A DNA stretch of 64,000 nt from Bacillota bacterium. Its GTDB lineage: Bacteria; Bacillota; Clostridia; Acetivibrionales; DSM-1351. The DNA lies in contig JAEWCZ010000066.1 in the NCBI GenBank assembly GCA_023390335.1, positions 372,001 to 436,000 of the forward strand, written 5' to 3'. Position 1 is the first letter of the stretch. Every line of letters begins with the position of its first letter. Both the position numbers and the translations under genes were made by a program. This document shows positions 10,501-20,299 of this stretch, one piece after another. The notes below the pieces were generated by a model. That model saw only the letters and a program-made list of their open reading frames with translations, searched no databases and was not told the DNA's origin.

Positions 10501-13500
10501 ACTATTGAGAAATGTTAGAAATGTTACCCTTGAAGCATACTCTAATCAGGATGTTCCTTTTGAAAAAATAGTTGAAGAACTGAGTGTGGAACGTGACATG
10601 AGTCGCAATCCCATTTTTCAGGTGTTTTTCAGCCTTCAGGATAATCCTGTACGGTCAGCAAGGCTGCGTGGCATGAGTATTTCAAGTATTAATATAGAGG
10701 GTGACACAGCAAGGTTTGATCTTTCTGTTGATATTAACGACAACGGGTCGGGCCTTGAGGTAAATTTTGAATTTAATACCGACTTATTTGATGCAGACAC
10801 TATAAAACGAATGGCAGGTCATTACACTCATATATTGGAAAATTTGACTGCAAATTTCGAAACAAAAATCAAACAGTTTGATATTTTAAGTTTGAAAGAG
10901 AGTAAAACCTTACTGGAAGGCTGGAACAATACCCGTGTGGATTTTGATAGTGATTTGTGGACAAGACTGTTTGAGGACAAGGTATTAAGCAATCCTGAAG
11001 CCATTGCTGTAGTAAAGGGAGATGAAAAACTTTCCTACGGTGAACTTGACAAAAGGGCCAATCAGCTTGCAAATTACCTTGTATTACTTGGAGTAAGCTC
11101 TGAATCCATAGTAGGTATATATATGGATCGTTCCATAGATATGCTTACGGCTTTAGTCGCTGTCCACAAGTCAGGTGGAGCATACCTACCTATGGACCCC
11201 GTTTTTCCAAAGGATAGGCTGGAGTTTATGCTGGATAATGCGCAGGTTCCAATCATTTTGACTGACTCTATAATCAAGGATACACTGCCTTTAAACAAAG
11301 CAAAAATTATCTGCGTCAGTGAACAATGGAAGGAAATATCGGAACAAAGCTCTGAAAAATCTGAAAACAGAGCGACAACAGATAATCTGGCATATGTAAT
11401 ATATACTTCAGGCTCCACTGGAAATCCTAAGGGTGTGCAAATTGAACACCGTGCATTTACAAACTTCTTATTATCAATGGGTACAAGTACAAATATATGT
11501 GAGAAGGACAGACTACTGGCTGTAACTACTCTTTCATTTGACATTGCAGGACTTGAAATGATGCTGCCATTAGTAACAGGTGCCTCAGTAGTAATTGCAG
11601 GTAGGGATGAAGTAATAGACGGAGAAAAACTTATAGATCTTATAGACAAGCATGATATTACATTTATGCAGGCAACTCCTGCTACATGGCGAATGCTAGT
11701 AGAAGCACAATGGCAGGGTAATAATAAACTCAAAATACTCTGCGGAGGAGAAGCATTGCCAAGAGATTTGGCAAATGAGTTGATGGACAGATGTTCATGC
11801 CTATGGAATGTTTACGGGCCAACAGAGACTACAATATGGTCTACTATGATGCAGTTAAACTCAAAAGAAGGCCCGGTATCCATAGGGAAACCAATTGCAA
11901 ATACAACGGTATATATACTTGATAATGAAATGAAACCAACTCCTGTAGGGGTTCCGGGAGAACTATATATAGGTGGAGCAGGCCTAGCAAGGGGATATTT
12001 AAAACTTCCGGAGTTGACCCGGGAAAAATTTATTCAAAATCCATTCAGCGACGAAGAAGGTTCCAGATTATATAAAACAGGAGATATTGTCAGGTTTATG
12101 CCTGATGGAAATATAGAATTTGTAGGTCGTGGTGATCATCAGGTCAAAATACGGGGGTTCCGCATAGAATTAGGTGAGATAGAGACACTTCTAAACCAAA
12201 ATCCTCTGATAAGTCAGAGTGTAGTTGTATGCAGAGAAATATTAACAGGTGAAAAAGCCCTTATAGCCTATGTAATCCCAAAAACAAAGGAAACAGCTGA
12301 TAGCATATTAAGGGAGTATCTGAGAGGCAGACTGCCGGATTATATGATACCTTCGTATTTTGTATTGCTGGATGCTTTCCCCATGACACCGAACAATAAG
12401 ATAGACAGAAAAGCTTTACCAATACCTGAAAAAGCAGCTCATGGAGCAAACTCAGACATGATACAGCCGTCAAATGATGTGCAAAAAACAGTATCAGACA
12501 TATGGAAAGAGGTTTTGGGGCGAGAAGCCATAGGACTCAATCAGAATTTCTTTGATTTGGGAGGACATTCTTTACTTTTAGCAAAAGTACGCAGCAAAAT
12601 ATTTAAAACTATGAATATAGATTTACAAATTATGGACCTGTTTAATTATCCTACAGTTAACACACTGTCAGAATATCTTGAACAGAGGTTGGGCAAAAAA
12701 ACAGCGGTTATAAGCAACAAAACAATTAAGCCAGAAACGATTTCTCCAAAAAGCAATGACATAGCAGTAATAGGTATGAGTGCAAGAGTCCCCGGAGCAA
12801 AGAATATAGATGAGTTCTGGACAAATCTCTGTCAGGGAAGGGAATCAATAACACGTTTCAGTGACCAAGAGATAATAGCAGAGGGCATAGCCCCCGAACT
12901 TTTAAAAAAGCCGGAATACGTGAAGGCTTGGGGTGTTTTAGAGGATGCTGACAAATTTGATGCACAGTTTTTCGGCTTTAATCCAAGAGAAGCGGAAATA
13001 CTTGACCCTCAGCAGAGAGTATTCCTTGAAGAAGCGTGGAAGGCAATGGAAGACGCAGGCTGTGATTCAGAAAGATTCAGCGGTTCAATAGGAACCTTTG
13101 CAAGCGTCGGCATGAATACATATATAAAAAATCTTACAGAAGACAATGAAATTGGAAATGTGGCAAATAATTATCAGATAATGATAAATAACGATAAGGA
13201 CTTTCTTGCTACCAGGGTAGCATATAAATTAAATCTGGAAGGGCCCGGAATGACCGTTCAGACCGCCTGCTCATCCTCAATGGTTGCGGTACATCTTGCT
13301 TGCAAGAGTCTTTTGAATAAAGAATGTGATATGGCCTTGGCAGGTGGTGTAAGCATAAGACTTCCGCAAAAAACAGGTTATCTGTATCAGGAAGGAATGA
13401 TACTGTCACCGGATGGACATTGCAGAGCCTTTGACGAAAAAGCAAAAGGTACGGTAGGAGGAAACGGTGCGGGAGTAGTTGTTCTAAAAAGGCTGGAGGA

Positions 13501-16500
13501 TGCTTTGTCACAAGGGGATAACATCTGTGCAGTAATAAAGGCAACTGCGGTCAACAACGACGGTTCGCTGAAGGTAGGTTATACTGCCCCAAGAATTGAA
13601 GGTGAAGCGGGAGTTATTGCAAAGGCACAGGAACTTGCCGGAGTAAGTCCTGACACCATTACATATATCGAGGCCCACGGAACGGGGACACCACTTGGAG
13701 ACCCTATAGAAATAGAAGCACTGGAAAAGGTGTTTAATGAAAAAACTGACAAGAAAAAGTATTGTGCAGTTGGTTCCGTCAAAACAAACATAGGCCATCT
13801 TGATGCAGCATCAGGGGTAATAGGTCTTATAAAAACAGTTCTTTCCATCAAGAACGGTAAAATACCCCCAAGTATTAATTTTGATAAGCCCAATCCCAAG
13901 TGTAATTTTGAAAACGGGCATTTCTATGTAAATGCAAAACTCTCTGAATGGAAAACTGATGGGATACCACGCAGAGCAGGAGTAAGCTCCTTTGGAATCG
14001 GGGGCACAAATGCACATGCAGTTCTGGAAGAAGCACCTATTAAAAAATATGTAGCTTCTAAAAATACAAAGCATTTATTAATATTTTCAGCTAAAACTCC
14101 AAGTGCTCTAAAAAGGATGGCAGCAAACTTTGCATTACACTTGAAAGAAAATTCAGATATAGATATGAGCGATGCGGCATATACGTTGAAACTGGGACGC
14201 AGAGAGTTTGAGTACAAGTGCTGTCTTGTTTGCAATACAAGAGAAGAAGCAATAGAAGCTATAGAAAACGATAATTTGACATATGGAGACGGAATAAAAA
14301 GTGAAAAAAGCTATAATGCAGCAAACTTAAAGGAATACACAGAAGAAGAATTAGGGATTTTCTGGCTGCAAGGTGAAAAAATAGATTGGAATAGCTTATA
14401 TGAAGGACAGGTAAGAAACAAAATTAATCTTCCCGTATATCCCTTTGAAGGACAATCCTATTGGGCAAAATCCCAAAAAGCCGGTAAGAAGGATATCAAG
14501 GATTATTTTTATACACAGTTATGGAAACAGACAGTTAACAGTATTCCATCAGAGCTGACACCGCCTGAGAATATGAAATCCATACTGGTACTGTCTGAAA
14601 AAAGTAACTTTGTAAATAAATTTGTTGAGCTTCTAAGAGAATCAGGAGCCAATGTCATTGAGGCTAATCCGAAACAGCAGCAGGACTATGATACCTTGCT
14701 ATCAGAAATGAAAAATCAAGGCAACTTACCGGACAGAATTATTAACATGCTTGGTATTTCAAATGAAAACCGAGGCAAGGATCTTTTCTACAGCATGTTG
14801 TTCATGACAAAAGCGTTGGGTAAACAGGAGTTAAAAAAAGAATCAACTATTATTGTTCTCACAAACGGTATGCAAAAAATATTCGGCGAATCCGTTATGT
14901 ATCCTGAAAAAGCTTTAGTACTGGGCCCTTGTAGAGTAATTCCAAAAGAATATGAAAATATCAAGTGCAGAAGCGTCGATTTTATGCTTTGTGAAGAGGG
15001 CAGTTCTTTTGAAAGGGAGCTGTTGGAGCAACTTTTATATGAAGCCTATAGCGATTCCGAAGATACCACAATAGTGTACAGAGGGGAAAGCCGTTGGATT
15101 CAAAGTTTTGACAAATTGGAACTACAAAATACACAAAAGTCTGTACTTCAAATAAAAAATAAAGGAACTTATATTATAACAGGCGGATTGGGCGGAATCG
15201 GACTGGTTTTGGCAGAATACCTTGCCGAGAAGGAAAAGGTAAATCTTGTACTTGTGGCTCGTTCTTCCTTCCCTGAAATGGATAAGTGGGATGAATGGCT
15301 GGAAAATAAGGAGAGTACTGACAAAACATCCATAAAAATAAGAACATTAAAAAATATAAGGGAACTTGGATCGGAAATTCTCATTTGCCGTGGAAATGTT
15401 GACAATATGGAAGAAATGACAAGAGTATGTCAACAGGTTAAGAATCAATTTGGAAAAATCGATGGAGTAATTCATGCAGCCGGAAATCCCGGGGGCGGTA
15501 TGATTCAGATAAAGGAAGAAAGCTTTGTTGAAAATGTATTAGCACCAAAGGTCACTGGAACACAGGTGTTATATGAAGTATTAAAGGACTGCAAGCCGGA
15601 TTTCTTTATTATGAGTTCATCTCTTAACTCCATAACAGGAGGCTTTGGACAAGCAGACTACAGTGCCGCGAATAATTTTATGGATGCATTTGCAATTGCC
15701 CACGATTCAAGGCACGGAACACGTTTTGTATCAATCAACTGGGACAGGTGGCCGGGAGTGGGTATGGCTAAAGGCAATAAAAAATCTATTCACCCTTTAT
15801 TAGATAAAAAGCTATCCCAATCCCCGAATAAAGCTATTTATTTATCACGGTTTAATCCTAAAAAGGACTGGGTACTACGTGAACACCTTGTAATGGGAAT
15901 CCCTACAATAGCGGGAACTACATATATTGAAATGGCAAGAGCTGCTTTTGCAGATATAAACGGAGATAAACCTGTTGAATTTTCAGATGTGACCTTCTTA
16001 ACTCCAATGGCGGTTAGGGAGAATGAAGAACAGGATGTTTTAACAATTATAGAAAGGAACGGAACATATTACGAATTTAAAATAGTAAGCAGACTACATT
16101 CAAACACAGAGGATAATCCGTGGAAGGAACATGCGCGGGGGAAGATTGCAGCTGCAATTGACCCGGAAGTTAAACAAATTGATATTTCAGAATCAGCAGA
16201 CATATTTAATCAGGAAGCATTTGATTACATAAATAAAGATATTAAAGAATTTATAAGTTTTGGGAGCAGGTGGAGGACACTGAAAAGGCTTGGTTTCCAC
16301 GGTAGAAAAGGAATTGCAGAGATAGAATTGTCCCCGGAATTTATAGATGATTTATATTACTTTAATATACATCCTTCTCTTTTGGATGTTGCTACCGGTT
16401 CGGTAAGGCTGGCATCCAAAAGAAATTTTCTTCCTGTTTCGTATGGGAAGATAATTGTAAAACAAAGATTACCTAAAAAAATCTATGCAAATATAACATT

Positions 16501-17278
16501 CAGGGATGAATACGATGCACCCAATGAAATAATAACCTGTGATATAGATGTTGTGGATGAAAAAGGTGTTCAGCTAATTGAAATAAAGAATTTTTCCATG
16601 AGGCATATTACAGACGAGAGCAGTGAAAACATAAAGAACAGAAAACAGAATTTACATACATTTACAGAGGACGCTGAAGTGTACAACAGCTTAATAACAA
16701 ATTCAAAAAGCGACAATATTATGGATTCGGGACTGACTACGGATGAAGGTAGAATGATATTTGAAAAAATAATGTCAGGGCAGTATTTCAATACTCAGGT
16801 TATTGTATCCACAAAAGATATAAAAGAGGCAATAAACAACGCAGCCTACATAAGCAAAAAGAGTAATACTTTTATTACCGAGAATGACGAACACAAAACA
16901 TTACATCCAAGACCTGACCTTCCCAATGCCTATTCGCTACCTAAAAGCGAGGCTGAAAAAAGGCTTGTACCAGTATGGCAAAACCTTCTCGGCATAGAAG
17001 GGGTAGGAATTCATGATGAGTTTTTTGCACTGGGTGGTGACTCTCTTCTTTTGGTGCAGCTTCATACAAAAATAAAAGAAATATTCCCGACAGATTTGGC
17101 TGTTGTTGATTTATATAAATACAATACAATAGCACTTCTGGCTTCAAAGCTTGAGGTTGTAAACCATCAGGAAGAAAAGCCGAGCTTTAAACGCATAAAT
17201 GAAAGGGTCAGCAAACAGCAAGAAAGATTAAAGCAAAGAAAACAAAGGATGATGATACAGAGGGGAGAGACTCATTAA
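7571..17278 (+). CDS. Hybrid FAAL-NRPS-PKS megasynthase: AL-ACP-C-A(Gly?)-PCP-KS-KR-DH-ACP
   Basis: I start at ATG 7571, 6 bases after AGGTGGTG; an in-frame GTG at 7559 lies inside that site. The product is about 3235 residues. Domains: fatty acyl-AMP ligase (1-560; FSSGSTGDPKG near 170); ACP (Ser in LGGDSL near 610); condensation (670-1105; HHIVFDG at 803-809); adenylation (1110-1620; YTSGSTGNPKG near 1278); PCP (LGGHSL near 1664); ketosynthase (1729-2155; Cys1900 plus AHGTGT and TNIGHL histidines); ketoreductase (GGLGGIG near 2538, Tyr2697); dehydratase-like (His2772, Asp2939); ACP (LGGDSL near 3155). No AT lies after the KS: the KS linker runs straight into the post-AT YPFEGQSYW segment. 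Aligned by eye to GrsA, the A-domain code reads DILQICVIWK, closest to glycine codes. Predicted product: N-acyl-glycine extended by one reduced, perhaps dehydrated, C2 unit. Confidence 0.93.
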   Translation: MYAFKTLIDLIVARQDEKFKGITFILNETEELFVSYGQLYHGARTLLYNLQTSGFNKGDEVIFQIDNNRQFMFAFWACILGGMIPVPVTTGTNDEHKLKLFKIWNILKNPKMLASDDFFARLKNFGDKNGLSEDVDIMQTRTLSMERLGQTESLGQIAEAEENDIAFIQFSSGSTGDPKGVVITHKNVLYDIGAVIRWVNINSEDSGLNWMPLTHDMGLIGTHIKDVIACINQYNIETQLFIRHPSLWIQKASEHKVTLLYSPNFGYKHFLTFFKPEVRKDWDLSKVRLIYNGAEPISYELCDEFLEKLSPYGLNRNSMYTVYGLAEGTIAVTFPRLGDEMRFITLDRNYLNIGDTVREISKDDARGCSFADEGYPIHDCYVRICDIDNNDMGENKIGYICISGANVTSGYYNNEEATRKAITQDGWLNTGDLGFMRDGRLVITGRAKDVIFVKGQNYYSHDIERIAQEAEGIDLGKIVAVGAFNEKIKSDELILFVLFKMKADKFIGTVRILKKLISERMGIEVSQVIPIKSIPKTTSGKVQRYKLRESYINCEYDTIKKEIELLLKSEEESRSIDVPENEIQEKLVKIWQEVLGVNKVGIKDNIFELGGDSLKITQMASRIREEFGVELEQTLLFENPALNVLAEIIEKADKISEDENTIQRLQEKGALPLSYAQQRIWFLDRLNENSSQYILYTGLNIKGSLQDDLLLKSFNTIIERHESLRTSFFEEDGQPVQTVEEGVQMGLPFISLAEIPLESRRQEAIILAKEEISYPFDLSKAPLIRGKLFQIEKDEYVLILAAHHIVFDGWSFKVLLKELEILYNSYLQNENYVLPELKISYSDYACWQIDRYKENTIQKQIVYWKEKLSGKLPVLELPFSKQRPTVQTYNGSNFRCSLSQELYENLKNAAEQEGATLYMILLAAFKFLLFKYTGQEDIIIGSPVANRNRSELEPMIGFFTNNLIIRTAFNENNSFRELLRNVRNVTLEAYSNQDVPFEKIVEELSVERDMSRNPIFQVFFSLQDNPVRSARLRGMSISSINIEGDTARFDLSVDINDNGSGLEVNFEFNTDLFDADTIKRMAGHYTHILENLTANFETKIKQFDILSLKESKTLLEGWNNTRVDFDSDLWTRLFEDKVLSNPEAIAVVKGDEKLSYGELDKRANQLANYLVLLGVSSESIVGIYMDRSIDMLTALVAVHKSGGAYLPMDPVFPKDRLEFMLDNAQVPIILTDSIIKDTLPLNKAKIICVSEQWKEISEQSSEKSENRATTDNLAYVIYTSGSTGNPKGVQIEHRAFTNFLLSMGTSTNICEKDRLLAVTTLSFDIAGLEMMLPLVTGASVVIAGRDEVIDGEKLIDLIDKHDITFMQATPATWRMLVEAQWQGNNKLKILCGGEALPRDLANELMDRCSCLWNVYGPTETTIWSTMMQLNSKEGPVSIGKPIANTTVYILDNEMKPTPVGVPGELYIGGAGLARGYLKLPELTREKFIQNPFSDEEGSRLYKTGDIVRFMPDGNIEFVGRGDHQVKIRGFRIELGEIETLLNQNPLISQSVVVCREILTGEKALIAYVIPKTKETADSILREYLRGRLPDYMIPSYFVLLDAFPMTPNNKIDRKALPIPEKAAHGANSDMIQPSNDVQKTVSDIWKEVLGREAIGLNQNFFDLGGHSLLLAKVRSKIFKTMNIDLQIMDLFNYPTVNTLSEYLEQRLGKKTAVISNKTIKPETISPKSNDIAVIGMSARVPGAKNIDEFWTNLCQGRESITRFSDQEIIAEGIAPELLKKPEYVKAWGVLEDADKFDAQFFGFNPREAEILDPQQRVFLEEAWKAMEDAGCDSERFSGSIGTFASVGMNTYIKNLTEDNEIGNVANNYQIMINNDKDFLATRVAYKLNLEGPGMTVQTACSSSMVAVHLACKSLLNKECDMALAGGVSIRLPQKTGYLYQEGMILSPDGHCRAFDEKAKGTVGGNGAGVVVLKRLEDALSQGDNICAVIKATAVNNDGSLKVGYTAPRIEGEAGVIAKAQELAGVSPDTITYIEAHGTGTPLGDPIEIEALEKVFNEKTDKKKYCAVGSVKTNIGHLDAASGVIGLIKTVLSIKNGKIPPSINFDKPNPKCNFENGHFYVNAKLSEWKTDGIPRRAGVSSFGIGGTNAHAVLEEAPIKKYVASKNTKHLLIFSAKTPSALKRMAANFALHLKENSDIDMSDAAYTLKLGRREFEYKCCLVCNTREEAIEAIENDNLTYGDGIKSEKSYNAANLKEYTEEELGIFWLQGEKIDWNSLYEGQVRNKINLPVYPFEGQSYWAKSQKAGKKDIKDYFYTQLWKQTVNSIPSELTPPENMKSILVLSEKSNFVNKFVELLRESGANVIEANPKQQQDYDTLLSEMKNQGNLPDRIINMLGISNENRGKDLFYSMLFMTKALGKQELKKESTIIVLTNGMQKIFGESVMYPEKALVLGPCRVIPKEYENIKCRSVDFMLCEEGSSFERELLEQLLYEAYSDSEDTTIVYRGESRWIQSFDKLELQNTQKSVLQIKNKGTYIITGGLGGIGLVLAEYLAEKEKVNLVLVARSSFPEMDKWDEWLENKESTDKTSIKIRTLKNIRELGSEILICRGNVDNMEEMTRVCQQVKNQFGKIDGVIHAAGNPGGGMIQIKEESFVENVLAPKVTGTQVLYEVLKDCKPDFFIMSSSLNSITGGFGQADYSAANNFMDAFAIAHDSRHGTRFVSINWDRWPGVGMAKGNKKSIHPLLDKKLSQSPNKAIYLSRFNPKKDWVLREHLVMGIPTIAGTTYIEMARAAFADINGDKPVEFSDVTFLTPMAVRENEEQDVLTIIERNGTYYEFKIVSRLHSNTEDNPWKEHARGKIAAAIDPEVKQIDISESADIFNQEAFDYINKDIKEFISFGSRWRTLKRLGFHGRKGIAEIELSPEFIDDLYYFNIHPSLLDVATGSVRLASKRNFLPVSYGKIIVKQRLPKKIYANITFRDEYDAPNEIITCDIDVVDEKGVQLIEIKNFSMRHITDESSENIKNRKQNLHTFTEDAEVYNSLITNSKSDNIMDSGLTTDEGRMIFEKIMSGQYFNTQVIVSTKDIKEAINNAAYISKKSNTFITENDEHKTLHPRPDLPNAYSLPKSEAEKRLVPVWQNLLGIEGVGIHDEFFALGGDSLLLVQLHTKIKEIFPTDLAVVDLYKYNTIALLASKLEVVNHQEEKPSFKRINERVSKQQERLKQRKQRMMIQRGETH

Positions 17279-20200
17279 TGGGTAATTTTGAAGAAAACGG
17301 TTCCATGGACGGTGCAATAGCCATAATAGGTATGGCAGGCCGTTTCCCGGGTGCTAATAATACGGACGAGTTCTGGGAGAATCTATATAAAGGTGTGGAG
17401 TCTGTTAAATTTTTTAAACACGATGACCTGGTAAAGATGGGTATAGACGAACATCTGCTGGATAATCCCAAATATGTTGCAGCTGATGCTATTTTGGACG
17501 GAATGGACATGTTCGATGCAGAGTTTTTTGACTATTCCGCAAGAGAAGCCGAAATTATGGATCCACAGCACCGCTTGTTTTTAGAGAGTGCATGGGAGGT
17601 GCTTGAAAGTGCCGGATATAATTCCGACCTGTATGATGGACGAATCGCGGTCTATGCCAGTGCAAATCTAAGCGGTTACATGGTAAGAAACCTGTATTCC
17701 AATCCGGGACTGGTTGAAAGTCTTGGTTCCTTCAAAATAATGATAGCAAACGGACAGGATTTCCTTGCAACAAAGGTTTCCTACAAAATGAATTTAATGG
17801 GGCCAAGTGTCAATGTTAATACTCTTTGTTCATCATCTATGGTAGCAGTTCACTACGCTTGTCAGAGTCTAAACAATTTTGAGTGTGATATTGCTATGGC
17901 AGGAGGCGTAAGCTTTCAGGTGTCCAGAAACGAGGCCTTCTTTTATCAGGAAGGCGGCATAGGCTCTGCCGACGGACATTGCCGTGCCTTTGACTCCAAA
18001 GCCAATGGAACGGTAAGCGGAAGCGGATTGGGTGTAGTTGCCCTGAAGAGATTGGAAGATGCAATAGCTGATGGAGATTATATACATGCTGTTATAAAAG
18101 GGACAGGCATTAATAATGATGGTTCCTCAAAGAATAGCTATACTGCTCCAAATGTAGACGGTCAAGCGGAATGTATTGCCGAAGCAATAGAAATGTCAGG
18201 TGTAAACCCTGAAACCATTACATACATAGATGCCCACGGAACAGGTACAAACCTGGGAGACCCCATTGAAATAGCCGCTTTGACCAAGGCATTCAGAGCT
18301 TATACCGATAAAAAGGGATTTTGTGCCATAGGTTCGGCAAAGACCAATATAGGGCATCTTGTGAATGCCGGCGGATTGGCCAGTATGATAAAAACAATAC
18401 TTTCCATGAAACACAGGGTAATACCGGCAAGCCTTAATTTTGAGGAGCCAAATCCAAAGATAGACTTTGTAAATAGTCCCTTTTATGTAAATAGTGAAAT
18501 TTCAAAATGGGAAGCAGAAGGGTTTCCACTAAGAGCAGGTGTTAGTTCTTTTGGAATCGGAGGCACCAATACTCATGTTATTCTGGAGGAAGCTCCTTCT
18601 ACGGAATCATCTGAAGTATCACAAAGACCTTACCAATTGATTTCACTAGCAGCAAAGACAGAAACAGCACTGGAAAAAATGACACAAAACCTTGTTGAAC
18701 ATATAAAGAATAATCCTGACTTGAATTTGGCTGACATAGCATTTACGCAGCATGTAGGCAGAAGGAGCTTCAATCACCGTAGAATTGTAGTATGTAAAGA
18801 CCTTGAAGATTTGGCAAAGAAATTAAGTAATTCTGCCTCCGATAATGTTATCTCATACTTCCAGAAACACAAGGATAGACCGATTGTATTTATGTTTCCC
18901 GGTGATGCAAAATACATAAAAGAGTGCGGTGAATTGTACAAGACAGAAGAAAAGTTCAGAAATACTGTGGACTACTGTGCAGACCTTTTGATACCTCTGA
19001 TGGACATTGACATCCGAACAGTACTTGGCTCCGGCAATTATATTAACGTCAACCAAACCATTGAAAGAGCGGCTGTATTTGTTGCACAGTATTCAATGGC
19101 AAAACTACTGCAAGAGTCTGGTTTGAAACCTGAAAGCATGATAGGGGAAGGTATGGGAGAATATGTTGCCGCATGTATTTCAGAAGTTCTTAGCCTTGAA
19201 GATGCATTGAGAATTGCTGCTTCCGAAGAAAAGGATTTTCCGGGCATTCTCTCGGAAATCAGTTTAAATGCACCTCAGATACCCTTCGTATCATCTTTGA
19301 GTGGGAAATGGATAGAGGCTTCCTCAGCCACAAGTACTGATTACTGGTTGAAACAGCGTAACAGCACCTTGTCAGCTCAAGACTTGGAGGAAATTCTTTC
19401 TGATGATGAAAGTATTTTTGTTGAAATCGGTAACGGGAAAAGATTCTTGTCGGAAGTCAAAACTTCTTTGATTTCAGTTCAGATTGAAAATAAAAGTTCT
19501 TCTGTGGCATTCATGGAGTGTATGGGAAAGATATGGGTTTACGGAGTAAAAGTTGACTGGAATAAATTCTATGAAGAAGAAAAGAGACATCGCATTCCAC
19601 TTCCTACCTATCCTTTTGAAAGACAAAGGTATTGGATTGAACCGGGGGCAAGAAATGATAACAAGAAGGAGCAGGAGTTCCCGGTTACTGCTAAATCTGA
19701 AATAGATGACAAGTTGCTTACTGAATTCAGTAAGGCAAGCATTGCCGTCTCCATAGAGCTAAATGAAAACACATTCGGCTCAGAAACACATGCCCCAAAG
19801 ATAAAACAAATAGAAGAAATGCTTTTGTTCAAAGAAAAACTTGAAAAATTATGCTCTGAATTTGAGGGCAAAATAAACGTTTCACCGCTTGTACTAAAAG
19901 GTTCAGAAAAACTCTCAGGCAGTGATTTGGACGGCTTTGAAAAACTTAGTAAAAGGCCTCGTCCCGATATGGATGTACCATATGTGGAACCCTCAAGTGA
20001 AGTTGAAAAAGTAATTGCGGAGCATTGGAAAAAGGTTCTTGGCTTTGAAAAGCTGGGAATACACGACGATTTCTTCGAGCTTGGAGGTCATTCGCTGATT
20101 GCTGCTGCCGTTGCATCAGATTTAAGTAAGGTATTCAATATCCAGATACCAATGACAAAACTATTGGAGGCTACAACAATAGCCGATGTTGCAGAAATGA

Positions 20201-20280
20201 TTGAAACCTTCCGTTGGGCTATGCAAGGAGAAGGTGAGACGGCAACTGCCGAGGAGGACATGGAAGGCGGAACAATATAA
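17278..20280 (+). CDS. PKS module KS-(inactive AT remnant)-ACP
   Basis: The ATG overlaps the previous stop (TAATG) and follows AGGGGAGAG, indicating translational coupling. The ketosynthase (12-440) keeps Cys184 (TLCSSS), His320 (DAHGTGT) and His360 (TNIGHL). It is followed by a recognisable acyltransferase region (about 535-735) that cannot work. It has FPGD instead of FPGQ, and the GHSxGE active-site motif reads GEGMGE, so His is Glu and the catalytic Ser is Gly625. The middle subdomain carrying the AFH histidine is missing: the chain jumps from SLEDALRIAA to SLNAPQIPFV and the terminal VEIGNG motif. A post-AT linker (YPFERQRYW near 780) and an ACP (LGGHSL near 935) end the protein. There is no reductive domain, so a beta-keto unit is expected. 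Malonyl must come from the free-standing AT encoded at 28522-29772. Confidence 0.93.
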   Translation: MGNFEENGSMDGAIAIIGMAGRFPGANNTDEFWENLYKGVESVKFFKHDDLVKMGIDEHLLDNPKYVAADAILDGMDMFDAEFFDYSAREAEIMDPQHRLFLESAWEVLESAGYNSDLYDGRIAVYASANLSGYMVRNLYSNPGLVESLGSFKIMIANGQDFLATKVSYKMNLMGPSVNVNTLCSSSMVAVHYACQSLNNFECDIAMAGGVSFQVSRNEAFFYQEGGIGSADGHCRAFDSKANGTVSGSGLGVVALKRLEDAIADGDYIHAVIKGTGINNDGSSKNSYTAPNVDGQAECIAEAIEMSGVNPETITYIDAHGTGTNLGDPIEIAALTKAFRAYTDKKGFCAIGSAKTNIGHLVNAGGLASMIKTILSMKHRVIPASLNFEEPNPKIDFVNSPFYVNSEISKWEAEGFPLRAGVSSFGIGGTNTHVILEEAPSTESSEVSQRPYQLISLAAKTETALEKMTQNLVEHIKNNPDLNLADIAFTQHVGRRSFNHRRIVVCKDLEDLAKKLSNSASDNVISYFQKHKDRPIVFMFPGDAKYIKECGELYKTEEKFRNTVDYCADLLIPLMDIDIRTVLGSGNYINVNQTIERAAVFVAQYSMAKLLQESGLKPESMIGEGMGEYVAACISEVLSLEDALRIAASEEKDFPGILSEISLNAPQIPFVSSLSGKWIEASSATSTDYWLKQRNSTLSAQDLEEILSDDESIFVEIGNGKRFLSEVKTSLISVQIENKSSSVAFMECMGKIWVYGVKVDWNKFYEEEKRHRIPLPTYPFERQRYWIEPGARNDNKKEQEFPVTAKSEIDDKLLTEFSKASIAVSIELNENTFGSETHAPKIKQIEEMLLFKEKLEKLCSEFEGKINVSPLVLKGSEKLSGSDLDGFEKLSKRPRPDMDVPYVEPSSEVEKVIAEHWKKVLGFEKLGIHDDFFELGGHSLIAAAVASDLSKVFNIQIPMTKLLEATTIADVAEMIETFRWAMQGEGETATAEEDMEGGTI

Positions 20281-20299
20281 TTCTTAGGAGGTGGTTAAA

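Noticed and set aside
11074..11733. 219-codon open frame on the minus strand inside the megasynthase adenylation domain
   Set aside because: It lies opposite a conserved adenylation domain, its translation has no recognisable motif, and similar antisense frames occur throughout the other large genes. It is a shadow of codon bias.
18880..19480. Functional acyltransferase domain in the second PKS module
   Set aside because: The catalytic Ser and the neighbouring His are replaced, and the segment with the second catalytic His is missing.
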